Source: Cymbidium sinense (Eukaryota; Streptophyta; Magnoliopsida; Asparagales; Orchidaceae). From it: a DNA stretch of 64,000 nt. The notes beneath the pieces are model-generated. The model worked only from the letters and a program-made list of their open reading frames with translations. It was not told where the DNA came from and did not search any database. The stretch spans positions 139,476,040 through 139,540,039 of the forward strand of contig CM038214.1 of NCBI GenBank assembly GCA_021442155.1, in the 5' to 3' direction. This document shows positions 1-12,400 of this stretch, in pieces. The first letter of the stretch is position 1; each line of letters starts with the position of its first letter. The translations under genes and the position numbers were made by a program.

Positions 1-1087
1 AAACCTTAAACCTAAAATAAAAAAAGTAAAATAAAACCTAAAAATAAAATAAAAATAAAATTGAACTAAAAAATAAATAAACAAAACCAAAACCAAAATA
101 AAATACTAAAATAAAAACCTAAAATAAAATAAATAAACCTAAAATGAATAAAGAAACTAAATAAAATTAAAAAATAAACCTAAATAAAAATAAACTTAAA
201 TAAATAAAAAATAAACTAAATAAACTTAAACCTACCAGTTTACTTAATTTTTTAAAAAAAACCCTAAACCCTAAATCCTAAACTTTAAATCCTAAACCAT
301 AAATCATAAAGCTTAAACCCTAAACCCTAATCCTAAACTCTAAACCATAAAAGCATAAATCATAAAACTCTAAACCCTAAACCCTAACCCTTACAGCCAA
401 AACCCAAAACCCTAAACCCTAACCCTAAAACCTAAACTCTAAAACCTAAAACCCTAAACCCTAAAGGTTAAACTAACCCTAATTAACCTAAAATAAATTA
501 ACTACACTAAATAAAAAAACATACCTAAATAAAAATAAAAAATAAAAAAACTAAAAATCTAAATAAATTTAAACTATCGCTTTAATTAAAAAAATCATAA
601 ACCCTAAACTAACCCTAAATCATAAACCCTAAAACTACAACCCTAAATCCTAAACCATAAACCCCAAACCTTAAACCCTAAACCCTAAACTAATCCTAAA
701 CCCCAAACCATAAATCCTAAACCCTAAACTCTAAACCTAACCCTAAACCTTAAATCCTAAATCATAAAATCCTAAACCCTAAATGCTAAACAAACTCTAA
801 ACCCTAAACACTAAACCCTAAAAACCCTAAACCCTAAACCCTAAACTAACCCTAATCCCTAAGCTAACCCTAAACCCTAAACACTAAACCATGAAAACCC
901 TAAACCTTATAGCCTAAACACTAAACCGTAAACCCTAAACCCTAACCCTAAAAACCTAAAAGCATAAACCCTAAAACCCTAAACTTTAAACCCTAAACTC
1001 TAAACCCTAAATCCTAAACCCTAAACACTAAACCCTAACCCTAAACCTAAAGTAACTAAATAAATTAAAAATTAAATCTAAACCCTA
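1..1087 (+). repeat. Composite telomere-like satellite, CCCTAAA orientation
   Basis: Positions 1-230 are an A-rich degenerate subrepeat built from CCTAAA and ATAAAA words. A boundary box follows at 231-260. From 261 to about 1,087 the DNA is degenerate CCCTAAA repeat (variants CCATAAA, CTCTAAA, CACTAAA), with an A-rich interlude at 480-590. Few runs exceed three perfect 7-mers, so this is old telomere-derived satellite rather than a working chromosome end. No gene is visible. Confidence 0.9.
231..260 (+). other. Conserved satellite boundary box (best left-hand copy)
   Basis: The core CCTACCAGTTTACTTAAT followed by a T run and an A run marks the switch from the A-rich subrepeat to the telomere-like subrepeat. 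Recognisable copies on the plus strand: 231, 2504, 3771, 8465, 9958, 12545, 16864, 18528, 19484, 20239, 20908, 22088 and 37100. On the minus strand: 55347-55366, 57144-57164, 58347-58365, 59463-59482, 60409-60433 and 61347-61368. It is the least degenerate non-telomeric word of the array outside the GRP fragment. Function is unknown. Confidence 0.8.
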
Positions 1088-1526
1088 AGAATGGGTAGAA
1101 CCTTGATGGTAGGAACATCACCGTGAACCAGACTCAGTATAGATCTAGCGGTGGAGGCAAAGCCAGAGGTGATAGTTATCACAGTGGTGGTGGGGGATCT
1201 AGAGGTGCTGGTGGATATAGAGGTGGTGGTCATAGTAGTGGTGGTTATGAAGGTGGGAGGAGTGATGGAGGTTATGCCGGTGGTGGTATGGTAGATCGGG
1301 ATATGATGGTGGATCCAAAGCTCAAGAAATTGAAGAATGGAAGAAGCCGCTACATATGGAACTATGTCTTTACTGAGAGATGGTTCTAGTTATCTGGTTT
1401 TGATTTAATCTATGTGTGCTAATTTTTTATCTATGTTGGCGCTTATGTCTTAGAAAACTTGGGGTGTTACTTAGTTGATGAAATAGAAAAAAAGAAATGT
1501 TGAATTTTAATTTGTTCTCTATTATT
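1088..1526 (+). pseudogene. GRP retro-fragment, copy 1 (class IV glycine-rich RNA-binding protein, C-terminus and 3' UTR)
   Basis: The sequence enters directly from CCCTAAG into a frame reading roughly NG-NLDGRNITVNQ, which matches the last strand of an RRM in plant GRP7-type proteins. A Gly/Ser/Tyr/Arg-rich tail follows (GGYHSGGGGSRGAGGY type). RNP1, RNP2 and the start of the gene are absent. An in-frame stop (TAG) sits near 1,095. A frameshift after about 1,285 replaces the normal end with unrelated residues, so the 88-codon open frame at 1,123-1,389 is not a functional GRP. The rest to 1,526 is 3' UTR, ending in an A-rich run that merges into CCTTAAACCC repeat. Class IV GRPs bind RNA; this fragment lacks the binding motifs. 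The ancestry is clear; the exact parent gene is not. Confidence 0.85.
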
Positions 1527-3929
1527 AAAAAACAAAAACCTTAAACCCTAAATTGAAACCGAACCTTAGACTTAAAACCTATACCTTAAACCCTAAACCG
1601 TTAAAACCCTAAACACTAAACCCAAAACCCTAAACCCTAAACCCTAAAACCCTAAACCATAAACCTTAAAACCTAAACCATAAACACTAAACCCTAAACC
1701 CCAAACCTTAAACCCTAAATGCTAAACCCTCAACTAACCCTAAACCCTAAAAGTTAAAAACCTAAACCTAAACTAAATGAAACCTAAAATTAAAATAAAT
1801 AAATAAAACCTAAAACAAAATAAAATTAAAACCAAAACTAAAACATAAACTTAAAGCTAAAATGAAAAAAAAAACTAAAATAAAATAAATAAAAACTTAA
1901 ACTAAACTAAAAAAATAAAAACCTAAATAAAATAAAACTAAACCTAAAATAAAAATAAAATAAACCTTAAATTAAATATAATAAAAACTAGATAAAAACC
2001 TAAACCAAAAAGATAAGCCTAAAAATAAAACCTAAAAAAAATAATACCTAAACCCTAAACTAGAAAAAAAACCTAAACCTATAATAAAAATAAAATAAAC
2101 CTAAACCTAAACTAAAATAAATAAACCAAAACCTAAACCTAAAATAAAGTGAACCTAAACCTAAACTTAAACCCTAAATAAAATTAAATAAGCTAAAAAT
2201 AAACCAAAACCTATACTAAATAACAAAACCTAAAAATAATCCTAAAATAAAAACCTAAAACCTAAACTTAAAAAATAAAATAAAAACCTAATCCTAAACT
2301 TTAAAGTAAAAAAATAAAACATAAACCTAAATATTAAATTAAAATAAAACTCAACTAAAAGGTAAACATAAACCTAAGCATAAACATATAAAAATAAACT
2401 AAAATAAATAAACCAAACTAAATAAAAATAAAACATAAACCTAAATAAAAATAAAAAATAAAATAAATTAAAATAAATAAAAAATAAGCTAAATAAATCT
2501 AAACCTACAAGTTTACTAATTTATTTTTTAAAAAACCTTAAACCCTAAACCCTAAACCCTAAACCCTAAAACTAACCCTAAACCTAAAACCCTAAACCCT
2601 AAAAAATCCTAAACCACAAACCCTAAACCCTAAACCCTAAAATGTTAAACCCTAAACCTTAAACTAACCCTAAACCCTAAAGCCTAATCCCTAAACCCTA
2701 AACCCTAAACTAACCCTAAACCCCAAGCTAACCCCAAACCCTAAAAACCCTAAACCCTAAAGCCTTAACACTAAATAATAAACCTTAAACCTTAAAACCC
2801 AAATCATAAACCTAAACCTTATATCATAAATTAACCCTAAACCCCAAGCTAAATCAAACCCTAAAAACCCTAAACCCTAAAGCCTAAACACTAAATCATA
2901 AACCTTAAACACTAAAACCTAAATCGTAACCCTAAACCTTAATCCTTAAAACCCTAAACTCTAAAGCCCTAAACCCTAAACCATAAATCATAAGCACTAA
3001 ACCCTAAAAACCTAAAAACCTATAAACCTAAACCTAAACTAAATAAAACCTTCAAATAAAAAAATAATAATAAACCTAAACTTAAATAAAATAGAAAATA
3101 AAATAAAATAAAAATTAAAATAAAACTTAAACCTTAAAAATAAAATTAATAAAATAAAGGAAAGAAAACCTAAACTAAAATAAAAAATAAAATAAACCTA
3201 AGAATAAAACCTTAATAAAATAAAACTAAAAAATAAAATAAAAATAAAATAAACCTAAAATAAAATATAAAAAAACTAAATCAAACCTAAACCTAAAAAT
3301 AAATAAAAATAAAATCTAAACCACCTAAAAAACCTAATCCAAATAAAAATAAAATAAATAAATAAAAAACAACAAAGCCTAAACTAAAATAAACTAAACT
3401 AAAATAAATTAAACCTAAACTTAAACCTAAAATAAACTAAACCTAAACTTAAACTAAAAAGTAAAACCTAAAAATAAACCAAAAATAAAAACTTAAAACC
3501 TAAACCTATAAAAATAAAATAAAACCTAAACCTAAACCTAAAAATAAAAAGTAAAACCTAAACATAAAAAATAAAATAAAAATAAAAATCAACTAAAAAA
3601 TAAACCTAAACCTAAATAACAAACTAAAATAAAAAGCCTAAACTAGAATAAATAAACCTAAAATAACTAAACTAAACTAAATAAAAATAAAAAGTAAACC
3701 TAAATAAAAATAAAAAATTAAATAAATAAGATAAATAAAAATTTAACTAAATAAACTAAATAAACCTAAACATATACTAATTTAAAAAAAATACCCTAAC
3801 CCCTAAACCCAAAAACTAACCCTGAACCCTAAACCTACAACCCTAAACCCTAAATCATAAACCCTAAAAATGCTAAACCCTAAACCCTAAATCCTAAACC
3901 ATAAATCCTAAACCCTAAAAACCAAAAAC
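1527..3929 (+). repeat. Composite telomere-like satellite
   Basis: Telomere-like tract 1,540-1,780, A-rich subrepeat 1,780-2,503, box 2,504-2,535, telomere-like 2,536-3,040, A-rich 3,040-3,770, weak box 3,771-3,790, telomere-like 3,791-3,929. The units here carry no GRP fragment. LINE copy A abuts the last telomere-like tract. Confidence 0.88.
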
Positions 3930-3994
3930 TTTTCTCTCCTTCATTTTTTGGGTGCTCTAGTGAATCTCGTTTCCTATGGAGGCATGTCTCTTTT

Positions 3995-4900
3995 GTGCCT
4001 TCTCATGTGGACATCTTGGCTGGTTCACCATTTGGATGGCTTAGCTTGGCTCTCAGCTTCTCCTATCATGTGCTACTGCTGATCATGGCTTCAGCCTTTG
4101 CTTCCCTGTGGGGAAATCCTTGCATTTTGGTTGCTCTTGTGAAAGCTTTTGACTCCTTGGGGGTCTCGAGCTTAATTCCTTTGCTGGCTTCAAAATCCTT
4201 CAAGGATGTTCTTGCTGGTAAGGCCAAATGTGTTGAGTCTCTCGACCATATCTCTACCTCTTTAGGGTGTACCCATGATAATGTGTTCTAATTGTTGTGG
4301 AAAGGCTTGAGAAACCTTTGAATTCACATTGGTGGGTAAATTTGCATTGAGCCATCCTACATTGGAGAATATTCGATAATTTTTTCATAGCTTGAAATTC
4401 TCTAGCATTTTCTCTGTTAGATTGATCGATTCACAGCATGTCTTGATTCAGCTTTCAAATAATTTAGATTATTCTTGAGTTTTCTCTTGACATTCATATT
4501 TTATTTTCAATTATCATATTGAAATGGATGCCTCATTTTGATATTAAAGAGGAATCTCCTATAGTTCTGAATGGATATCTCTTCAATCTATGTGTTCTTT
4601 TCATTAATCATGAGTTTCAATGTGAGTGCATTGTTCGCCTTCTTCAAGTTGATCAAGTGACTACTTCTAACTCAAGGCTCTCTGTTGCTCGGATCCTAGT
4701 TGAGTTGGATATAATTATAAAATTTCCAAAAGAAATTTGGCTAGGATCATAGAGATATGGATATTTGCAAAAAGTGGATTTTGAGAATTTTCCTATTTTT
4801 TGTTCCCATTGCAAAATTCATAGTCATGGGGTTCCAAATTGCTTTGTGGTTTATCCTCACTTTAAGAAACCCAAACATGTGCATATTATTCTGGATCTCA
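3995..4900 (+). pseudogene. LINE-A ORF1 remnant: DUF4283-like domain and CCHC zinc knuckle
   Basis: The open frame 3,995-4,291 ends with an SFKDVLAGK-type motif common at the start of plant LINE ORF1 proteins. After frame changes, 4,519-4,752 reads KWMPHFDIKEESPIV then SVARILVELD and KFPKEIWLG, the hallmark pattern of DUF4283-containing LINE ORF1 proteins. At 4,801-4,842 the codons give C-x2-C-x4-H-x4-C (CSHCKIHSHGVPNC), an intact zinc-knuckle signature. In known LINEs ORF1 proteins bind the element RNA in a ribonucleoprotein. At least three frameshifts or stops separate these pieces, so no full protein can be made. Confidence 0.8.
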
Positions 4901-4941
4901 ATCTTCAGGTGCCATCGATTAAACCATAGAAAGTTGTTCCA

Positions 4942-5396
4942 ATGGATAACTCATTACCTAAAGCCAAGGGTCATTGCCTTGATCCTCCCATTGCTCCCTT
5001 CGATAAGGCTATGACTATTCAACTTGATCAGCTTCTGGATATCACTCTTCTGAATAAGGATGCTTTGCCTTCTAATGAACCTATCCATTTGCATCACACT
5101 GATATTGGTATTAATATGGACAATAATATGTTTTCAAAATTTGTGGATGATGATTCGATTTCAAATGATTTCGCTTCCACCTTTGCCACCTTTAATAAGA
5201 ACATGTGATCCCTCATGAGGGTCTAATTGGTGAGCTTACTATGGATAAAATTTCTAATTATGATTTGGGCACTTGTACTTTAAATGATTCTAATCCTACT
5301 CCTGCTTCTTCATTTAATGTTGCAATATCTTCTAACCCAATTTTGGAAAATAAAAATGATTTGGAAGAAGGTGAGTGGCCTGCAATGATGTCGTAA
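4942..5396 (+). pseudogene. LINE-A ORF1 C-terminal linker remnant
   Basis: Two overlapping frames (4,942-5,208 and 5,205-5,396) together match the single open frame 38,117-38,554 of copy B: MDNSLPKA at the start, a DIG-NMDNNMFSK segment in the middle and DLEEG near the end. A one-base shift at about 5,205 splits copy A. The stretch is rich in Asp, Asn and Ser, has no recognised fold, and lies between the zinc knuckle and the endonuclease. Confidence 0.7.
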
Positions 5397-5502
5397 AGAT
5401 GCAACCTCATCCCAAGCATATCCCTGAATAATCTCTATCTAATGGTGATGTTGTGGATATGACTAATAAATTTCAAATGGTTTTTAGGAAGAAAAATAAG
5501 TT

Positions 5503-5925
5503 TTGTATGAGTTTTCCCATGTTGTGAAAGTTATGATTACTTTTGATAATTGGTATTATTTAGGTTCATTTGTTTATGCTGCTTATAATAGAAATAGTAG
5601 ATGGTTTCTTTGGGATGATCTTATTAATTTTTCTTCTTCTGTTAATGCTCCTTGGTTTGTGGGTGGGGATTTTAATACTATCTCTTTCCACCGAACGGTT
5701 AGTGGTAATGTCAACTTATTTTCAATGGAATATTTTAATAACATGATCCTTGGTAGTCATCTTACCGACATTGGCTTTAGTGGGACTTTTACTTGGAAAA
5801 CTATAGACTCGGCAAAGGTTAGATCTTTAGCCATTTGTGGATTAACTTTTCTTCCTAGTACTTTTGTGGAGCATTTAAGTAGAACCATTTGAACCATTCT
5901 CAATTACTTATCTCTATGAATTTGA
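5503..5925 (+). pseudogene. LINE-A APE-type endonuclease remnant
   Basis: The frame 5,503-5,892 contains NAPWFVGGDFNTIS, the conserved W-x-V-GGDFN signature of plant LINE endonucleases, whose Asp and Asn sit in the nuclease active site. It then reads SGTFTW and a degraded LSRT segment. The N-terminal half, with the WNVRG motif and catalytic Glu seen in copy B, is deleted. The DHSPLL segment near the end of copy B is also damaged here. It is a dead remnant of the domain that nicks target DNA. Confidence 0.78.
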
Positions 5926-6149
5926 ATGCTACTAAACCCTCCTCTCCTATTCCCTTTTCGCTTTCAAAATACGTGGCTCATGGATGAGAGACTTTTGGAT
6001 GTTATTGCTACTAACTGGGATGAACCTCTCCATCTTAATGATTCTATTTTTTGGGATGAGGAGATTGTGGTTCAAATTAAAAGACTTAAACATTTCTTAA
6101 TTGGTGGAATAAACATTATTTTAAAAACCTTTTTGTCAATATCAAAGAA

Positions 6150-6755
6150 ATGGAGAATGAGGTTATAGTTTTGGAAGATGTTGTTGTTAATGACCCATCT
6201 AAAATTCATTTGTTGGCTCAAGCTAAAAATAGGTTAACATGTTATCAAGGCATGGAAGAGACCTATTGGCGGCAAAAAGCCTCTATGAAATGGATCTTTG
6301 ATGGTGATCATAATACTAAATATTTTCATGCCATGGTTAAAAGAAAAGGCTTTAAATCACATTCATAAAATTAAACTAATGATGGTATTTGGTGTCGATA
6401 ACAAGGAGCTTACAGATTCTGTTGTCTCTTTTATAAAAGAGCTTTTTAGCAAAAATGTTGCTTATGATGATATTTCTTGGCATGAAGTTATCCCTAATCA
6501 TTTCGATGAAGATAACAAGATGCTTTCTTCCTTACCTTCTGAATCTAAAATTGTTGATATTTCGCAAAGTATGAATACAGACTCTATGGCTAACCCTGAT
6601 GGTTACACTACCCTATTTTTCCAAAAATGTTGGTTTATCATTAAAGAGAACTCAGTTAAAGCTATTCTTGATTTCTTTAAGAGTAGTACTCTCCCCAAAT
6701 ACTTTGCTAGAACCTCCAATGTCTTAATTCCTATTGACCTCACCTTTGGAGTGAA
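6150..6755 (+). pseudogene. LINE-A reverse transcriptase N-terminal remnant
   Basis: At 6,150-6,368 the frame reads ETYWRQKASMKW then DGDHNTKYFH, the linker that precedes RT in plant LINEs. After a frameshift, 6,298-6,755 reads MANPDGYTTLFFQKCW (the PDG-x-FF-K-W finger motif) and then LPKYFARTSNVLIP. Homology stops there; motif A and the catalytic Asp pair are absent because LTR-like DNA follows. Confidence 0.8.
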
Positions 6756-7385
6756 CTTTCAACTTCTCCATCCTGACATAAGGACTCTTCTAAACACTAA
6801 GAGTTGTAGTCTTAAGACACTTCTAGTGATTAGCTAACACTTAACCTAACCCTAGAGACTTAGAAGAGTTAGCAAGGAATATGTTGTACCTTAGGGGTTT
6901 TAGGAAGACTATCCATAGCTTAAACCCAAATCCTTGCTTCCTTCTTTCAAACCAAACTTCAAACTCAAATCTTAAATCACCAACTCAATAGATTTTCTCA
7001 AATCATAAATCAATTACAAATCCAAATCATGAATCAATTCCAAATAATTGAAACCCATGATCAATTTCAAAACCAAAATCTTTCCTAAGCTTTGATTTCA
7101 TCTTAGACTTAGCTCAAATGAAATCCAAATCACTCCAAACTCAAAACATTTTCATAACCCATTTATATTCTCAATTATATTAACAAATAAAATTAAATAA
7201 AATGAAATATCAATTCAAATAACCAAAACTAAATTCAAAACTCAAGTCCAAATCTAACCTAAATCCAACCTATACCCTTTTCAAATTGAACTTAACCAAA
7301 TCATTCTCAAATCAATCCAAACCTTTGATTTTCTCTTCAAACAATCATTCCTTTAATCACAATTAAAATAAAATAAACTAAAAAT
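6756..7385 (+). mobile_element. LTR-like fragment, plus orientation
   Basis: The DNA from about 6,765 (AAGACACTTCTAGTGATTAG) matches the start of the segment at 30,350 in direct orientation, and the complement of 47,800-47,930. It continues as AT-rich, CAAATC-rich DNA with no coding potential. Its left edge abuts the truncated LINE-A RT. Its right edge grades into the A-rich satellite near 7,385. It is probably a small piece of the long LTR described at 40,714-47,965. Confidence 0.65.
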
Positions 7386-8980
7386 TGACTAAAAACCTAA
7401 ACATAAAAAAAAACTAAACTAAAAAATAAAAAATAAAAAATAAACATAAATAAAAATAAAAAATAAAATAAACTAAAATAAATAAAAAATAAACTAAATA
7501 AATTAAATAAACTAATTAAACAAAAGAAGAAATGTTGAATATGAATTTGTTCTTTGTTAAAAAAATCCCAAAACTAAAAACCCAAAACTAAACCCTAAAC
7601 CCTAAAAACCCTAAACCCTAAACCCTAAACCCTAAAAACCCTAAACCCTAAACCCTAAAACCTAAACTCTAAACCCTAAAATCTAAACCCAAAACACTAT
7701 ACCCTAAACCCAAAAAAAAACCTAAACCTCAAACCCAAAAAAACCCATAACCTAAACAAAACCCTAAAACTTAAATTTACATCTAAACTAAATAAAACTT
7801 TAAAAAAAATCTAAACCAAAATAAAATAAAATAAAAATATAAACTAAAACTTAAACCTAAACATAAATCTAAACCTAAATCTAAAAAGAAAATAAAATAA
7901 AAAATTAAAACTAAACAAAAATTAATTAAATAAAAACCTAAACTAAACTTAAAAATAAAAACTAAATATAATATAAACCAAACCTAAAATAAATAAAATT
8001 AACCTTAAATAAAATAAAGAAAATAAATAAAACCTAAACTTAAATGAACCTAAAAATAAAAACTAAAAATAAATAAAAATTAAAATCTAAACCCTAAACT
8101 AAAAAAGAAAACCATAAAAAAATAAACTTAAACTTAAATTAAAATAAACTAAACTAAAATAAATAAAACCTAAACCTAAACCTAGAATAAACTAAATTGA
8201 AACTTTAACCTAAACTAAATAAAATAAAATAAAATAAACCAAATTAAACTTAAACCTAAACTGAAAGATAAACCTAAAATAAACCCAAAGTAAAAAACCT
8301 AAATCCTAAACCAAAAAAAATAAAATAAAACCTAAACCTAAAAAAAACCTAAACCTAAAATAATAAACTAAAATAAAATACCAAAATAAGAAAAGTAAAA
8401 CTAAAAAATATACCTAAATCAAAATAAATAAAATAAATAAAAAAATAAAGTAAATAAACCTAAACCTACCAGTTTACCTAATTTTTATAAAAATAAAAAA
8501 TAAGAAAATAAAAATAAATAAATAAATAACACTAACCCTAAACCCTAAACTCTAAACCATAAATCTACAACACTAAATTCAAAACCATAAACCTACAACC
8601 CTAAACCCTAAACTCTAAACCAAATCTAAACCCTAATAAACCCTAAACCCTAAAAAACTCTAAACCCTAAACCCTAAACCTACAAAACTAATCCTACAAC
8701 CTTAAACCCTAAACCTTAAAAAACCCTAAACCCTAAACTAAAACCTGAACCCTAAACTTAAAACCTAAACCCTAAACCCTAAAACCCTAAACACTAAACC
8801 CTAACCCTAAACCCTAAACCATAAAAGCATTAACTCTAAAACCCAAAATCCTAAACACTAAACCTTAAACCCTAACCCTAAACCCTAACCCTAAATTCCA
8901 AACCCTAAACCTAAACCTAAAGTAATAAAATAAATTAAAAAATATACCTCAACCCTAGAACCTAATAAACCTAAACCCTA
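7386..8980 (+). repeat. Composite telomere-like satellite with an embedded GRP 3' tip
   Basis: A-rich subrepeat 7,386-7,521, GRP tip 7,522-7,558, telomere-like 7,559-7,790 (including one of the longest near-perfect CCCTAAA runs, 7,590-7,660), A-rich 7,790-8,464, box 8,465-8,486, telomere-like 8,525-8,980. Confidence 0.88.
7522..7558 (+). pseudogene. GRP 3' UTR tip only
   Basis: About 37 bp match the extreme 3' end of the GRP fragment (AAAAGAAGAAATGTTGAATA and the following bases), ending in GTT and an A run as in the longer copies. Everything upstream is missing. The left flank is A-rich subrepeat instead of coding sequence. Confidence 0.75.
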
Positions 8981-9411
8981 AGAATGGGCAGAACCTTGAC
9001 GGTAGGAACATCACCATCAACCATGCTTAGTTTAGATCTAGCGATGGAGGAGAAGGCAGGTGGAAATATAGTGGTTGTGATCTAGAGGTGTTGGTGGATA
9101 TGGATGTGTGGAGCTGGTGGTTATAGGTGGGGAGAATGAGGTTACAATCGTGGTGGTGGCAGAGGGAGATCGGGATATGATGGCATCCCTACTCAAGAGG
9201 CGGGGTGGTTCGATGGGAACTAGAAACCAAGAACTGAACTGATCTACTGCCATGGAATTGTGTCCTAGTGAGATGGTTCTAGTTATCAAGGGTTTTAATT
9301 TGCTCTATGAAGCTCATTTCTTATCTATGTCATCGCTTATCTTAGAAAACTTGGTGTGTAACTTAGTTGAAATAGAAAAGAAGATATGTTGAATATGAAT
9401 TATTCTAAGTT
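8981..9411 (+). pseudogene. GRP retro-fragment, copy 2
   Basis: It starts at the same truncation point as copy 1 (AAGAATGGGCAGAACC) and ends at the same 3' UTR position, followed by A-rich repeat. The glycine-rich part has several small deletions, so no frame stays in register. Landmarks kept are GATCGGGATATGATGG, a degraded CTCAAGAGG segment, and the 3' UTR block with CTTAGAAAACTTGG. Flanked on both sides by CCCTAAA-like repeats. Confidence 0.85.
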
Positions 9412-12400
9412 AAAACCAAAACCTTAAACCGTCAACTAAAACTTGAACCCTAGACCTAAAACCTAAACCCTAAACCCTAAACACTAAAACCCTAAACCCT
9501 AAACCCTAAAACCCTAAACCTAAACCCTAAACCCTAAACCTTAAAACCTAAACCATAAACCCTAAATCCTAAATCTTAAACCCTAAACCCCAAACCCTAA
9601 ACCCTCAACTAACCCTGAACTCTAAACCTAAAACCCTAAAACCTAAAATGCTAAAAACTTGAACCTAAACTAAATATAACATAAAAATAAAATAAATAAA
9701 TAAACCTAAACTAAAATAAAATAAAAAATAAAATAAAATAAAAACTTAAACTAAAACCTAAACATATACTTAAACCTAAACAGAAAATTAAATAAAAATA
9801 AAACTAAACTAAAAAATAAACTTAAATCTAAACCCTAAACTAAAATAAATAAATCCAAAATAGATAAAGTAAATTAAATAAAAATAAAAATAAACCCAAA
9901 TAAAAATGAAAATAAAATAAACTAAAATAAATAAAAAATAAACTAAATAAGCCTAAACCTATGAGTTTACTTAATTTAAAAATAATAAAATAAAACAAAA
10001 AACCCTACCCTAAAACTAACCCTAAACCCTAAACCCCAACCCTGCCCTAAACCCTAAACCCTAAACCCTAAATCCCTAAACCCTAAAACCCTAAACCCTA
10101 AACCCACAACCTAAACACTAAACCCTAAACCCAAAAAAAAACCTAAAACCCTAAACCTAAACTAAATAAAACCTAAAAAATAAAATAAATTAAAACCTAA
10201 ACCTAAAAAAAATAAAAATAATAAATTAAATTAAAACCTAAACTAAAACCTAAACCTAAACCTAAACTTAAATGTATAAATAAAATAACATTAAAAAATA
10301 AAAACTAAACAAAAATACAATAAATAAAAACCTAAACTCAACTAAAAAATAAAATAAACCTAAAATAAAAAACCAAAATAAAATAAAAACTAAATGTAAA
10401 ATTAAAATAAATTAAACCTAATATAACAAAAAAATCAAAACTAAATATAAACCTAAACCTAAAAGAGAGTCCCAAAAATAAAATCTAAACCCTAAACTAA
10501 AAAAAACATAAACCCTAAATAAATGAAATAAAATAAACCTAAACCTAAACTAAAATAAATAAAACCTAAACTAAAACCTAAAATAAACTAAACCTAAACC
10601 TAAACTAAATAAATTAAAATAAACTAAAAATACACTGAGACCTAAACTAAAAAATAAAACCTAAAAATAAACCTAAAATAAAAACCTAAAACCTAAACCT
10701 AAAAAATTAAAATAAAAACCTAAACCTAAACCTAAAAAAAATAAAACCTAAACTTAAAAAATAAAATAAAAATAAAACTAAACAAAAAAATAAACTAAAA
10801 TAATAAACCTAATCAATAATAAGTAAAATAACCTAAATAAAAATAATAAATAAAGAAAATAAAAATTAAAAAATAAGATAAATTAAAATAAAATAAATAA
10901 ACTAAATAAACCTATTACTATTAAATAAACCTAAGGTAACTTATTTGATGAAATAGAAAAGAAGATATGTTGAATATGAATTTGTTCTCCAAAAACCTTA
11001 AACCGTCAACTAAAACTTGAACCCTAGACCTAAAACCTAAACCCTAAACCCTAAACACTAAAACCCTAAACCCTAAACCCTAAAAACCTAAACCTAAACC
11101 CTAAACCCTAAACCATAAAACATAAACCATAAACCTTAAACCCTAAATCCTAAACCCTAAACCCCAAACCCTAAACCTCAACTAACCTTGAACTCTAAAC
11201 CTAAAACCCTAAAATCTAAAATGCTAAAAACTTGAACCTAAACTAAATATAACATAAAATAAAATAATAAATAAACTAAAATAAAATAAAAAAAATAAAT
11301 AAATAAAAACTTAAACTAAAACCTAAACCTATACTTAAACCTAAAAAGAAAATTAAATAAAAATAAAAATAAACTAATACCCTAAACCCTAAACCCTAAA
11401 CCCCAAATCCTAAACCATAAACACTAACACTAACTCTAAATCCTAAACCCACAACCCTAAAGCATAAACCCTAAATCATAACCCTAATCGTAAACCCTAA
11501 ACCCTAAAATAACCCTAAACCCTAAACCCTTAGCCCTAAACCCTAAAGCCTATACCTTAAACCCTATACTAACCCTAAAACTTAAACCCTAAACCCTAAA
11601 CCATCAAAACCCTAAACCTAAAGCCTATACATTAAACCTTAAACCCTAAAGCCTAAACCCTAATCATAGAACCCTAAACCCTAAACCTTAAACCCTAAAT
11701 CATAAACCCTAAACCATAAGCCCTAAGCTAAAACCTAAAAATATAAACCTAAACTAAATAAAACCTATTAATAAAATTAATAAAAAAACCTAACCTAAAT
11801 AAAATAAAAAATAAAATAAAATGAAAACCTAAAGTAAAACCTAAACCAAAAACTAAAAATAAAAAAAATAAAATTTAAATAAACTAAAATAAATAAATAA
11901 AACTAAGCTAAATTAAAAAAAAAAATAAACCTAAGAACCAAAACCTAAATAAAATAAAACTAAATGTAAAATAAAAAAATAAAGTAAAATAAAACTAAAC
12001 CTATAAAATAAACCTAAAAAATAAAAATAAATAAAATAAATAAAACCTAAACCCTAAATTAAAAATTAAACCTAAACCAAGAATAAAAAGAAAATAAACA
12101 AAATAAAATAAACCTAAACCTAAACTAAAATAAATAAAACCTAAACCTAAACCTAAAATAAATTAAACCTAAACTTAAATCTAAACTAAATAATATGAAA
12201 TAAACTAAAAATAAACCTAAACCTAAACTAAAAAATAAAACTAAAATAAAGCTAAAATATAAACATAAACCTAAAACAAAAAAAAAAATAAAATAAAAGC
12301 TAAACCTAAACCTAGAAAAAAAATAAAACCTAATCCTATAAAATAAAATAAAAATAAAACTCAACTAAAAAAATAAACCTAAACCTAATAAATTAAATAA

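Larger units (their letters stand above)
3930..6755 (+). mobile_element. LINE (L1-type plant non-LTR retrotransposon), copy A, 3'-truncated and decayed
   Basis: In order on the plus strand: an N-terminal stretch, a DUF4283-like region, a CCHC zinc knuckle, an acidic linker, part of an APE-type endonuclease and the start of the reverse transcriptase. The reading frame is broken at many points. Compared with copy B at 37,150-40,713, copy A has lost about 300 bp at the ORF1/ORF2 junction, joining near 5,495, and with it the endonuclease N-terminus. It ends near 6,755 inside the RT finger region, where LTR-like DNA starts, so the RT catalytic core, 3' UTR and poly(A) are missing. The 5' side abuts CCCTAAA repeats. 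Copies A and B are clearly the same family, and neither can move autonomously. Confidence 0.88.

Noticed and set aside
1123..1389. 88-codon glycine-rich frame as a functional small GRP gene
   Set aside because: The fragment lacks RNP1/RNP2, has an upstream stop and a frameshift, and is one of twelve decayed satellite copies. No promoter context is visible.
2536..3040. CRISPR-like or other spaced repeat array
   Set aside because: The repeats are 7-mers without unique spacers and the DNA is plant nuclear; this is telomere-derived satellite.
12125..12364. 79-codon minus-strand frame, Phe/Leu/Tyr-rich
   Set aside because: It is a translation of A-rich CCTAAAATAAA satellite read on the opposite strand; 18,146-18,343 is the same type.
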